A stretch of DNA of 64,000 bases from Sphaerosporella brunnea (taxonomy: Eukaryota > Ascomycota > Pezizomycetes > Pezizales > Pyronemataceae): NCBI GenBank assembly GCA_008704415.1, contig VXIS01000131.1, forward strand, positions 55,165 to 119,164, read 5' to 3'. This document shows, in pieces, positions 31,147 through 40,566 of this stretch. The translations under genes were made by a program, and so were the position numbers. Below the pieces are notes generated by a model that saw only the letters and a list, made by a program, of their open reading frames with translations, had not been told where the DNA came from and made no database searches. Positions within the stretch are counted from its first letter, which is position 1; each line of letters opens with the position of its first letter.

Positions 31147-31626
31147 GATAGAGTATTAATCTATAGGGATCCGAGTATGAACCGGTGTACCAAGGCAGAA
31201 CGAGAGTAACTTAAACCTCGAACATAACCCCGCCACGTTCTCTGGGACGCGACTATACGCCGCGTCACGTAACCTGGGACGTGCCTTCCGGAGCTTGGAT
31301 ACTCTATGGAATCCGAGTATGAACAGGTGTAACAAGGTAGAACTAGAGTATCGGTAGAACTAGAGTATCTTAAATCTCGAACCGAGCACGTAAACTGGGA
31401 CGTGCCTTCCGGAGCTTGGTGTGGATGGCACCCCGGCAATCTAGGCTTTGACGCTCACACCCGGGCCTTGAGCTCTTGCCCGACGCCCCCGTGTTTTTCC
31501 CGCTTCCCGCACCCTGGGAACCTGACCAGGAGACTCAAGTATCCCCACGAGTTTGTCCCCAGCCGACTAGTGTCCATCACTATGCCACGGTGATCGACAG
31601 ATTCCGTGTACATTTGACACTCCCAC
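31147..31626 (+). repeat. Copia-family LTR (continuation of 26989-27007), internally duplicated
   Basis: GGATCCGAGTATGAACC at about 31168 and GGAATCCGAGTATGAACAGG at about 31307 begin two copies of a roughly 140-base block. The block also contains ACCTGGGACGTGCCTTCCGG and recurs once in the LTR from 32251. The downstream part (GGCACCCCGGCAAT, GACGCTCACAC, CATCACTATGCCAC, ATTCCGTGTACATT) matches 32430-32655. The 3' limit is approximate. Confidence 0.6.
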
Positions 31627-32250
31627 CGAGCTGGATCCGCCGACAGGAAAGGTCACTTCGCCGAAGGGACAGAGCAGGAGAGAACTAGTTTCTCCGACAA
31701 GAAAGCTCGTTTCGCTGAAGAGAAAACTCGTTTTACCGAAGCAAAAGAGGAGCAGAAAAGTGCTTTTGCCAAAGAGAGAGGTGCTTCTGCCGAAAAGACA
31801 GCTGGATACGAAAAGAGAGGTGCATTTGCAAGGAGAAGGACGCAAGGCATACCATCATTGACAGTGATGATGATGAAGACGATCGGTTCTCGTTTTCACA
31901 GGCTGCGTCGACGCTTGACGGCATTACCTAACGAATGAACCAATACCGGACTGCGTCTCTTCTCCGCGATGAAGACTACAAATCAAACGGTTACCACGCG
32001 CTCTGGGGTAACCGGACGGATTATATGATGGCGATATCAAGAACGGTTGGAGCAATCTGCGAAAGACTCCCGCATCTTTACCCCGAAAAGGCATGAGGCA
32101 ACTTCAGTATGAGCATCTATTGTGATGGATTCACGAAACCGCTGGGAAATGTCAGGCAAGCGACGTTTGTTGAGGCCATGGGTCTCATGGTTATACAGGA
32201 TCAGGATTAGGACAAAAATTGGGTAACCGTTCATGTTCGGATAGGGGGAG
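31627..32250 (+). pseudogene. Third copy of the coiled-coil copia internal region
   Basis: The DNA retains the AAAGCTCGTTTCGCTGAAGA-type 21-base units (31680-31850), which translate as heptads like those of the 2919-5342 gag. GATGATGATGAAGACGATCG follows, and then the same GGTAACCGG...GATTATA and TTCATGTTCGGATAGGGGGA sequences that precede the LTR in the other copies. Only about 600 bases remain and all frames are broken. The gag capsid, zinc knuckle and pol are absent. Confidence 0.7.
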
Positions 32251-32655
32251 TGTTGAGACATGGAGTATGGATACTATATGGGATCCGAGTATGAACAGGT
32301 GTAACAACGTAGACCCAGAGTATCTGGAGCCCTGTCGCGTTCTCTGGGACGTGATAATAAGGCGCGTCACGTAACCTGGGACGTCATAAAAAGACGCGTC
32401 ACGTCAACTGGGACGTGCGTTCCGCAGCCTGGCGTGGCTGGCACCCCGGCAATATAGGCTTTGACGCTCACACGCTCGCCTTGAGCTATCTGATCTCTTG
32501 CCCCAGGTCCCAGTTTTTGTCCCGCTTGCTTCAGCTTGGGAACTGGATAACGAGGATCGAGCATACCCATGGGCTCGTCTTGAGCCGGCTCGTTTCCATC
32601 ACTATGCCACGCCACGAGATTAACCGATTCCGTGTACATTGGACACTCCCACCGG
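32251..32655 (+). repeat. Copia-family LTR
   Basis: It begins TGTTGAGACATGGAGTATGG directly after a GATAGGGGGAG purine tract, exactly like the minus-strand LTR at 2784. It matches 31147-31626 over most of its length. The 3' end near ACACTCCCACCG is approximate. Confidence 0.65.
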
Positions 32656-34059
32656 CAACCTCTGGAAACCAAACTCCCTCAACGTCGTGCCCAAAATACA
32701 ACCGTACATTATACCCCCTTGGATCGCCACGGCACGGTCGATCCAACCTTAAACGGCCAGTAATTCAATTGTTCAGTCTGTAAGTTACCCAATGTCAGTG
32801 AAACTCATGACAGCATGTGGCTGGCATTTCCTGCCTCAGGGGATAGTCAGTGAAGCCATATTTAGAGAAGTAAAACTCGAAATTGAGTGACCGAGAGTCG
32901 TTCTTTGAATCGCGGTCTCCAGGCAAACACCATTGGGAGCGCAGGACGTATATGCCATCCAAGCAACACCGTGGCACCGTCCCTGTTGGGAACTGGAGGT
33001 GCCGTAGCATCTGATGCGCTCCAATATTGATTCGCATCAAAAAAACCCCGTGCATTGTCTTAATACCAAAAGCCAAGAAAGGAAACACAGAAAACACAGA
33101 ACGGGCAGGTCCCATCAACCGTGACACATCTCCGCCGCCGTAAAACCAGAGGCCACGCCTCCGCCTTTCTAACGTCCTCTGCACAAAACCTCCTCTCGAT
33201 CCACTGTCGGTTCGCTCTGGTCCTCTCAAAGCCACCAGGCTTCTCGTCACCCAGCTGCTGAGCATCAGAGATGGCCCTAATGGCGTGGGTGGGTGGGCGA
33301 GCGGGGCCCTCAATACTGTATCGCCTGAAAGGGGACTGGCACTAGCTAGAGTCTAACGCAGAGGCTCCACGAAGGCGAAACCCTGGATACAGGTCAGCTA
33401 ACCATTGCGCCACGAAGGCGCATGCATTGACGCCCGGTATCTCGTCATAAATACGCCACCTAAATAACGCAACGCCAACACACAATTTTCCAAACATGAA
33501 GCGATAGAAGGGCATGGCTGAAAACGGCACCATATATGGGTACCACAATATGGACGTCCACGTTTCATTTTGGGTACATGATGTGCCTTTTCTTGTTAAT
33601 GATGGTCGGCGATCAATAAAGCTCCACCGATTATGGCCCTCCACATAAGACCTACTACTCACATGCTAGCACTCGCGCCAGCGGTACCACCAACTCTCTC
33701 AAACACGCCTGGCTGCCAGTCCGCTTCCCTAGCTCAGCGCTTGGTTGTCAATCCGCCTGGGTGCTCGCCCGTGTTCAGGGCGGGGCGCTGGAGGCGGGGC
33801 GGATTCTTGCTTCACTGGAACTCACTCTGTGGCAACGCGGAATCATGCGCACAAGATGGCACTATTCCCAACGGATCGTGTCTCACATCACCACACTCTC
33901 GTCCCTGCCCGTCACCCTGCATGATGGGGTCGCCAACCCTAACTGCCGACCACCCACAATCCATCCCGCACCTCGTTCCCTCGCATCCCTCAATCTCTCC
34001 CACACCTGCAACGATCCCACACCTGCATCGATCCAACCACCAGACACCAGACCTTCAAG
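32656..34059. other. Stretch without a recognisable gene; upstream region of the 34060 gene
   Basis: The minus strand at 33387-33413 reads CTTCGTGGCGCAATGGTTAG, a tRNA D-arm and box A-like segment shared with 19033-19056; no full tRNA fold follows. 33900-34059 is C/A-rich and is duplicated at 37940-38103, so it probably contains the promoter and leader of the 34060 gene. Confidence 0.45.
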
Positions 34060-34989
34060 ATGACCCAAACAAAGGTTTATGCCAAGTACGGGCTCCCGCC
34101 GCCTCTCACCACCGACGAGAAGACGCATAGCGTCATGGCGGCGTTCATATTCAACAACGGTTGGTACACAAAGTACCATACCCACCACAACGGGACTCGC
34201 GAGGAGTGGGCGGCTGTACTTACCACGGCCTTCAACCACGTGAAAATTCTCGCCAGGTTCCCATGTCTTTACATGCAGGATGTCAACGCGGTCGTCAAGA
34301 CCAACCACCTTTACTGCTTCGGCACGGCATTGGTTTCGGACGGGATGGTCTCCGTCCGGAAACGCAAAACGCGGGAGCCACACCCATCCCCACTGAACCT
34401 GTATGTGGTTCTGGACCTCCCCATCGCCCACCAGCAGCAGCAGCAGCAGCTGGCCTGGCAGGAGCACCAGGACAAGAACTGGGCGGCCCAGCTGCGGTGG
34501 CAGCGGCACTATGAGGCCCGACAGCAGCAGCATGAGGCCCAGATGCAGGCGATGCCGGCAAAATTTAACGACTTGTTGGATGAGAAGTTGAAGGCGGCTC
34601 TGGCCGCACGTCATGGAAACGGTGACTCCGCCGCTCCATCCCCGCAGAGACTGTCGCCTTCTCCGCCCTCCCTGCGCGCCGACTCGCCCTCTACCCCGCG
34701 TGTCTTGTCGCCCTCCCCCCCGCGAGGCTTGTCGCACTCCCCCCCCCCCGTCATGTCACCCTCCCCACGCCCGGAGTCGCCTTCGCCCCCGCCAAGGAAC
34801 TCGCCTTCGCCGGGCCTGTCGTCGCCCGCCCCCGCCTTCGAGCCTCCCCGCAAGCGGCGTGCGATGTTCCAGATGGATCTCAACAAGGCCCGTCAGGACG
34901 GCCCTGACTCGGCAGACACTCAAGCCGCCCGTCGTCGAAAACTGATCAAATACGGGAAGCAAGTTTCAAAGAAAATCCGACTCAACTAA
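34060..34989 (+). CDS. Lineage-specific protein with Q-rich and Ser-Pro repeats (309 aa)
   Basis: An open frame from the ATG at 34060. Residues 1-125 form a compact region (KYGLPPPLTTDEKTHSVMAA, HTHHNGTREEWAAVLTTAFN, HVKILARFPCLYMQDVN). Residues 126-160 are Gln-rich and likely coiled (HQQQQQQLAWQEHQ). Residues 165-185 include MPAKFNDLLDEKLKAALAAR. Residues 190-262 carry about ten SPSPP-type repeats, followed by PPRKRR, a possible nuclear signal, and a basic C-terminus. No known domain is recognised. A degenerate duplicate of the gene and its leader lies at 37.9-39.7 kb, so it belongs to a small local family, or to an unclassified mobile unit. The intact frame suggests function. Confidence 0.6.
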   Translation: MTQTKVYAKYGLPPPLTTDEKTHSVMAAFIFNNGWYTKYHTHHNGTREEWAAVLTTAFNHVKILARFPCLYMQDVNAVVKTNHLYCFGTALVSDGMVSVRKRKTREPHPSPLNLYVVLDLPIAHQQQQQQLAWQEHQDKNWAAQLRWQRHYEARQQQHEAQMQAMPAKFNDLLDEKLKAALAARHGNGDSAAPSPQRLSPSPPSLRADSPSTPRVLSPSPPRGLSHSPPPVMSPSPRPESPSPPPRNSPSPGLSSPAPAFEPPRKRRAMFQMDLNKARQDGPDSADTQAARRRKLIKYGKQVSKKIRLN

Positions 34990-35385
34990 AAGGTATCTTT
35001 TTTTGTTCGAAATTTTACTTTACCATGACTTACAAGGGGGTGTACTTTCTTTTACCATGACAAGCAATCGACGGGGATGCGCAGCAAGCGCACCGACCGC
35101 TACACAACACAAAATTCAAAATACCGGCACCCCCAAATCGTCGTCGTCGCCATGCTTCTCGTCAATCATTCGTCTCTCAACACTCCTATATATGCCAAAT
35201 TTTCGCTTTGTTACCCTATTTTTTTTCGGTCAAAATGTTGCGCGAAGGTCAGCTGTTTATTTCATTCAAGGCTCTGAAACACGCTGTACGAGTGGGCGGG
35301 AGAGGAGAATTTACAACCCGAACCCCTTAAAAGAGAAGAAACGCGTTCAGTATCGCCGCACCAGCACTGGCTGCACATTTCTGGC

Positions 35386-35857
35386 AGCTCCACCTGCTAC
35401 GACAAAGTCGAAGCGTAAGCTCTCCGGGCCGCCTAGCCCGGCGCAGAAACCGACAAAGAACGCACGGGAGATCTCTCCCCCCCCCTCCCTAATGCATTCG
35501 AAGCATGCAGGGCCGAGCGACGCACTGGTCTCGGTGCGCCCAACGCCTGACACGCGAGATGCACCAGCTCCGTCCGCCCCCCGCGATGACTCTGAGGCGA
35601 AAGAGGGATGGAAGAAGGTTGAGAGAAAGAAGCGCAGGCGGCCCTCGGGCCGCACTGCGGCACAGTCAGCCGGGAAGAGCGTCCCGTCCTGGGCCCAAAT
35701 GGCCGGTGACGGAGCTGTGTGCTTCAACTTCTACATAGGAGGAGGAGCGGGCATCGCCAAGTCACACACGGCACGCAAACCCTGGGGGGGCAGTAAGAAG
35801 AAAGAGAAGAAGAAGGAGAAGGGAAAGGGGAAGGAGCAGCGGGCTCCTAGGGTGTAG
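35386..35857 (+). CDS. Basic Ser/Pro-rich ORF, possibly LINE ORF1-like
   Basis: The frame is open from 35003, but only the part from about 35386 looks coding: KSKRKLSGPPSPAQKPTKNA, then DDSEAKEGWKKVERKKRRRP and SWAQMAGDGAVCFNFYI, ending in a Lys/Gly tail with a stop at 35857. EGW-x-x-V-x-R-K followed by an xWAxxA-type segment is a style seen in ORF1 proteins of fungal LINEs; I regard this as suggestive only. No ATG lies at the start of the coding-looking part. A LINE-type 3' end follows directly (36001-36030). Confidence 0.4.
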
Positions 35858-36035
35858 AGGCAGTGGGAGGTGGCTACAGTCTTTTCCGCCGTTTATGTGT
35901 TGCGATTTCCTTGATTTTCTTTCCTTAAGAGAGCCGCAGGCCCCAGTAGTAGGCTCTGTCCTAAGGGGTAGCACAGTCTCTCTTCTCTATATATGCCATG
36001 GCCGCAAGCGGCCGAATGCAATATGATTAAAACAA
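35858..36035 (+). mobile_element. LINE-type 3' UTR with hairpin
   Basis: TATATGCCATGGCCGCAAGCGGCC then GAATGCAATATGATTAAAAC matches, in reverse, the LINE 3' end at 16360-16400. An A-rich run follows. No ORF2 lies upstream, so this is an ORF2-less derivative that kept the 3' end. Confidence 0.6.
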
Positions 36036-36099
36036 AAAAACTGGCTGCACATTTCGCATATTTGCAACCTGGAGAAATGAGGCCGTTGCAATTCGGAGG

Positions 36100-37006
36100 T
36101 TGGAGCCACTGCACCAGTGTTTTGCTGTGGCTACGCCAAAATACAGTCATGTAAATACCCAGGAGTCGTTACAATGCGACGTCTCAAAGCTACTACGGGT
36201 CACCGAAGAAACAACTCCGAAACGACTCGTCGAAGCAGTTCAATTCAGATATGAAGAGCAGTATCAAGCCACACTCGATTGTCGCAATGACCGTGGCGGT
36301 TCCAGCGGAGCAGCACATATGCTGCAGTTCTTTTACCTTCCGACCTACCTGGACACGTTACGAGCCTACCGCGAATGGTGCGACACCAACCTCACAACTC
36401 TTCCATCTCTCAGGCAGAAACCCCCTCAAACGCGTCTTTCAACGGGTTTTTATCTGTTCACATCAGTCTGAGTTGGCCGTCAAGGAATGTCAAAAGATTG
36501 TCGCAGTCAACAGCACCTTTCTCAACGCATTTTTCGAACAAACTCTTCTTGCCTGCTGTGTTGATGCAAACGGTCAGTATATTCTTTATGCACGGGCCAT
36601 AGTCGAGAGTTTGAATACGGATGCGTGGCTGTTTTTTTTCATCCACTTGGAGAGAGCTATCCCGCAGATTGTGGATGCCTCAATTATCAGTGACCCCGAC
36701 AAAGGACGACACTCAGCTGAGGATGTGCTGGCTCCAGCGGTAACTAGTCTGCTTTGCTTGGAACCTTTGCGGCGCAACTCGAAAAGAACGGTTACCCCGA
36801 GTTTGAGGTCAACTTCTGTGTCATCGCACGTTCTGAGAACATTGGGGGTTTCGAGTTTACTCAGTGAGAAGCAGCTGGCTGGACGCGTTGATGTTGGGAA
36901 AGGTTGCAACCCGGCAATGATTTGTTATGTCAGTGCGGGTATTTTGTGTGGTGTGGCGGTCAGTGTGCTTGCTGCGCACCTCCGTCGATTGCATGTCATG
37001 GTATAA
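36100..37006 (+). pseudogene. MULE (Mutator-like) transposase remnant
   Basis: The 36251-37006 frame holds RVFICSHQSELAVKECQKIV, AVNSTFLNAFFEQTLLACCV, DANGQYILYARAIVESLNTD and IISDPDKGRHSAEDVL. In order and spacing these match the MULE DDE domain (the usual forms are DGTF, L.A.G.D.N, A.VE.E and IISD...G). The first catalytic Asp is replaced (VNSTF where VDGTF is usual), so it should be inactive. The 36100-36471 frame, with LRAYREWCDTNLTTLPSL, is probably the upstream part, separated by a shift. The C-terminal half after about 36740 loses similarity. No terminal repeats were identified. Confidence 0.65.
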
Positions 37007-37300
37007 CAAATTACATCCCGTTGTAAGTCATAGTATAGTAAATGTTTCGTCAAAAAAACTGACCGCTTCATTTTTCGCTGTGGTTACCGATGATTTTTTT
37101 TTGAATCGCCTGTTTGTCTTGATCGCATCAAAGTAGCGAGCAGTTAGAAAGTGTGCACCGGTTTCCTGAAAACTTTTGAACATAAGCAAAACGGGCATCC
37201 GGGGCCAGTGACTTCCTCGACTCGTGTGCAATAGCTATGCTAGTGATGGTGCGCGCAGAATTTTCATTCCCATCAACCCTCCCCACAGCGTGCTGGAAAC
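37007..37300. other. Stretch without a recognisable gene
   Basis: AT-rich; nothing is supported. Confidence 0.35.
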
Positions 37301-37432
37301 TCGAGCTGGCTCGAGCCGATGCTCCACCCTCTGCTTGAGTCAGCTCGACGCGTGGAGGACGAAGGATTGCATCGGCTCGTGACGTCAGCTAGAGTTTCTA
37401 GCTCGAGCTGGCTCGGCTCGTGTCCATCACTA
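37300..37432. mobile_element. hAT family-1 right-end relic
   Basis: It ends GGCTCGTGTCCATCACTA (37415-37432), the exact complement of the left terminal repeat TAGTGATGGACACGAGCC of the 56038-58908 element. It has the same GGCTCGAGC-rich subterminal stretch. No convincing left partner with a matching 8-bp duplication is present. Confidence 0.65.
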
Positions 37433-37939
37433 TCCACCAGGCTTTAGAAGGAGCCAATGTGGTGTTGCGGTGCAGCGTTTGAGAATGTGAAATATAACGG
37501 GACGGTGTGATGTCAGTGTTCTCAAAGTCTAACCAACGTGAAAGCTTACTTTCTCGATTTACGTATGTCGCCAACGGAGGTTGTTGAAACCCCCTATTGC
37601 ATAAGTAAGGACTGCAGGCTGGTGCAGCCCTCCGAACACTTGGACAGGCTTTCCAGTCATGGATCAATCACGGACTGCATCGCTTCAGTGGGCGGACATG
37701 ACTGGACTATGGCAGACCTGCAGACCGCTCCGGCCCGTAAGGAACATTGGGAAACACCGCCGTCGGGATACCTCGGACCTTTGGGTGGGGATAGTAGTTG
37801 TGATGGTGCTTTTGCCATTATTCGATTCCCTCGTACCACCCAATCGTCTCCAACATAACACCCTCGTCCAATTATTCGATCAGCTCCCACCACTCCCAAC
37901 GGCTAGTCTCAGACGTAACACTCTCGTACCCGGCGCCCC

Positions 37940-39690
37940 GCATCATGGGGTCGCCAAGCCTAACTGCCCATCAACCACAGGCCATCCCGCACCTCATTCG
38001 CTCACAGACCTCAATCTCTTGCACACCTGCATCGATCCCACACCCAATCCATCCTACCACCAGACACCACACCTAATCCATCCTACCACCAGCCCTCCAC
38101 GATGACGCTAGCCACGCTTTACGCCAACGTCGGGATCCCGGCCCCGCGCACAAATCCATTTGCTTATGGTGAATGTCGTTTGCGAAAGGTATGTGGACCA
38201 TGCCTGGCATTATCAGCAACATCTTTGACGAAAAGGTGCAGGCGCTCCTGCAGCTCCGCGAGAGAATGCTGAGCCCCGTCCCGCGTACAACCGACGACAA
38301 GATACATATCGTCATTGCGAAATTCATTTGCCAGAACAAACGGTATAACGCGTATCACACTGCCCACAACGGACGTGAAGAGCCATATCGTTATGGCGAA
38401 TTTCATTTGCGACAACGGATGCCACAAGGCGTAGCACACTCACCACAACGGCACTGTGCCGCAGTGGCCGGCGGCACTGACCGAGGCAATTGACCACATG
38501 CATATATTTGAGAGGCTCGTTAAGACCCTCTGCATGTTCGACGACGAGCTTTGCATCGTGTCACCCAATGCAGGCCACATCGACAAAATGAGCCGGATGC
38601 CTGAGCTGTGGTTGATTACCTTGACCACAAGATTATCCGAACAGAGAACCTTTAGCTTCTGAGCATGGATGAAGCCGACAATCTGCTGTACATGCATAAC
38701 TACGTGCAATTTTCGGAGACGCTCGCGGGCCTCCAGCCAGGCGGTGGTTCTGCGTCTACCCCTCGCCCAGCAGCAGCAACACGACCAGGACTGGCAGCAG
38801 CGGGAGGACGCTGACTGAGCTTCTCAGCAGCAGTGGCAGCTCGATCAGGTGGTTCTCCAGCAGAGGAACGGGGGCCAGCGGCCGGCGCTGCCTGGCCAGA
38901 TTAACGACATCTTGGACGAGACGGTCCAGGCTCTTCCGGCCGCACGGACAGAGAACGCTGACCGCCGACCACCCTCCCCGCCCCGTACCGGTGACCTGGC
39001 TCTTCAAATTATTGGGTACATCAATAGCCTTTGCAGCTCGCACAGCGTCGGCCATTCCAAGCCACATAGACAAACAGAGCCGCATGCCTTTCCAAGGTCA
39101 CATCGTCGTCGGCAATCCCGGAGCTGTGCTAGATTGCCTTGACCGCAAGATTATCGGCACAGAGAACCTTGAGCTTCCGATGCGCATTCCCTGCGCCTGT
39201 TCACAACGCCGCCGAGACTCCCCAGGCCCTGAGCCGCAAGCCCCCGATGGTCGAGTTGGAGAAAGCAATTCGCGAAGAAAATGAGGTTCAATTCAACACA
39301 CACTTTGGGGAAGCGGAGGGTAGAGATCTATGTACATATCCAACTTTTATACGACAACAGGACAGCTAAGGTTATCAAGAAAAATCACCTTTGAACGTTC
39401 CGTACGTCCATGATTAAGCTGGGGATGGTCTCCGTCCGGAAGAATGAAAGTGCAGTGGGCGGCGGTCCTGACCGAGGGCTATAACCACGTGAACACTTGT
39501 AAGAGGCTCGCCAGCACTGCATGTGGCTGTGATCCGTGAGCTGGTCCGTCAATTAATTGGGTACATCATTACCCTGTGCAGGTACGATGGCGAGGTTTAA
39601 ACAGAGTTGGCCACTCCACGCCATGCCGGGAAAAATGAGAAACATCTTTGACGAGAAGGTGCAGCCGCTTCAGGGTGCACGGACCGAGAA
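37940..39690 (+). pseudogene. Degenerate duplicate(s) of the 34060 gene
   Basis: 37940-38103 repeats the leader of the 34060 gene (CATGATGGGGTCGCCAA, CTGCATCGATCCCACACC, CCACCAGACACCA), followed by ATGACGCTAGCCACGCTTTA. Fragments such as CAGTGGGCGGCGGTCCTGAC (39454), ATAACCACGTGAACA and GAAACATCTTTGACGAGAAG (39640) correspond to EEWAAVL, FNHVK and DLLDEK of the intact protein. Similar fragments also occur near 38.2, 38.45 and 38.9 kb, so more than one round of duplication is likely. All frames are broken. Confidence 0.65.
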
Positions 39691-39983
39691 CGGTGAACCT
39701 CTGCCTTCACTGTGGCAAGTCAGGCCACAGATGGAGCAGCTGTACGGCTGATAAGGTTACGACCTCAGCTTGTAAGCTGGCTGGGCAGAAGCGCCGAATT
39801 CCCGACGCTGCCATTGAAGCCGAAGAGGCTAACAGTTTGGGCACCAATAAGCGTCCGAAAATTAGTACTCGGAGCATTGTGGATCGCCTTTGGGACCGCG
39901 ATGCCCGCCCGGCAATCTTCTCGTCTTCGTTGCCGCCTCGTCGCATCACTCTACTGGAGAGTGATTCTCAGAAGGAGGAATAG
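39691..39983 (+). pseudogene. Ty3/gypsy gag C-terminus with zinc knuckle (gypsy-1)
   Basis: CLHCGKSGHRWSSC is a CX2CX4HX4C knuckle. It is followed by a Lys/Arg-rich tail and IFSSSLPPRRITLLESDSQK to a stop at 39983. The capsid part is missing; the preceding bases belong to the duplicate of the 34060 gene. The breakpoint near 39690 therefore marks the truncated 5' end of gypsy-1. Confidence 0.7.
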
Positions 39984-40566
39984 TGGGATAACTTGGGTAA
40001 GTTCCCACCACCCTGTTCAAGGCGAGCTGTTGCAAGAAGCCCTTGCTGTTGACAAACGACTGGTCAGGGTGTAGCGAAAGCTCACTACTGGGGGTGCCTC
40101 CCTCCCCGCATTACGCCGGGGTTGGTGCGTCAATAGTTTGGTCGGCTTGCATTACTCAGGATCAGAAGGATCCCTTGCCTTGTTGGAATAGCCATTCTAA
40201 GCTAACAATCCGCTAGATAGGATTTCTAGTACGGGGTTATGGAATATGGTTTCCTTTGTTCATCTACGGATGTTTGTTTTGTTTTGGGTTTCTGGAAGAA
40301 CTGGATTGGATTTCCTTTGTCTGTCTGGATGAACCTTTGAGAATTTCGCTTGGTCTTGTTTTTTGTTTGCTTTTGAGTCAATTGAAAAGTTTTGGATTTT
40401 GTTGCAACAAAATGCGCACTGAGGATGGGTTCAAAACCCGAAACACGCAGGAGTGTCTGCGTATGATTCAGTTTTGAAAACCCACAAGTGACCCACAAAA
40501 AACTTCAATACGCAAAAATTTAGTGACCCGTTGTGGCCAGAATAGTGTCGAAAGGCTATTCAATAA
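39984..40566. other. AT-rich stretch between gag and pol of gypsy-1
   Basis: About 580 bases with T- and A-rich runs (40240-40400) and no recognisable coding. It could be a linker with an insertion. Confidence 0.4.

Noticed and set aside
33340..33440. tRNA gene on the minus strand
   Set aside because: The D-arm and box A are convincing, but there is no proper anticodon stem-loop or T-arm (GGTTCGANTCC) at the right distance.
33883..34737. 284-codon minus-strand frame opposite the 34060 gene
   Set aside because: Antisense of a GC-rich coding region; low-complexity Gly/Val/Leu content and no recognisable start or motif.
37232..37432. Possible 200-bp hAT family-1 MITE (TAGTGATGG at the left, exact TIR complement at the right)
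   Set aside because: Only nine bases agree at the left end and the flanking octamers (AGCTATGC and TCCACCAG) do not match, so the left end is probably coincidental.
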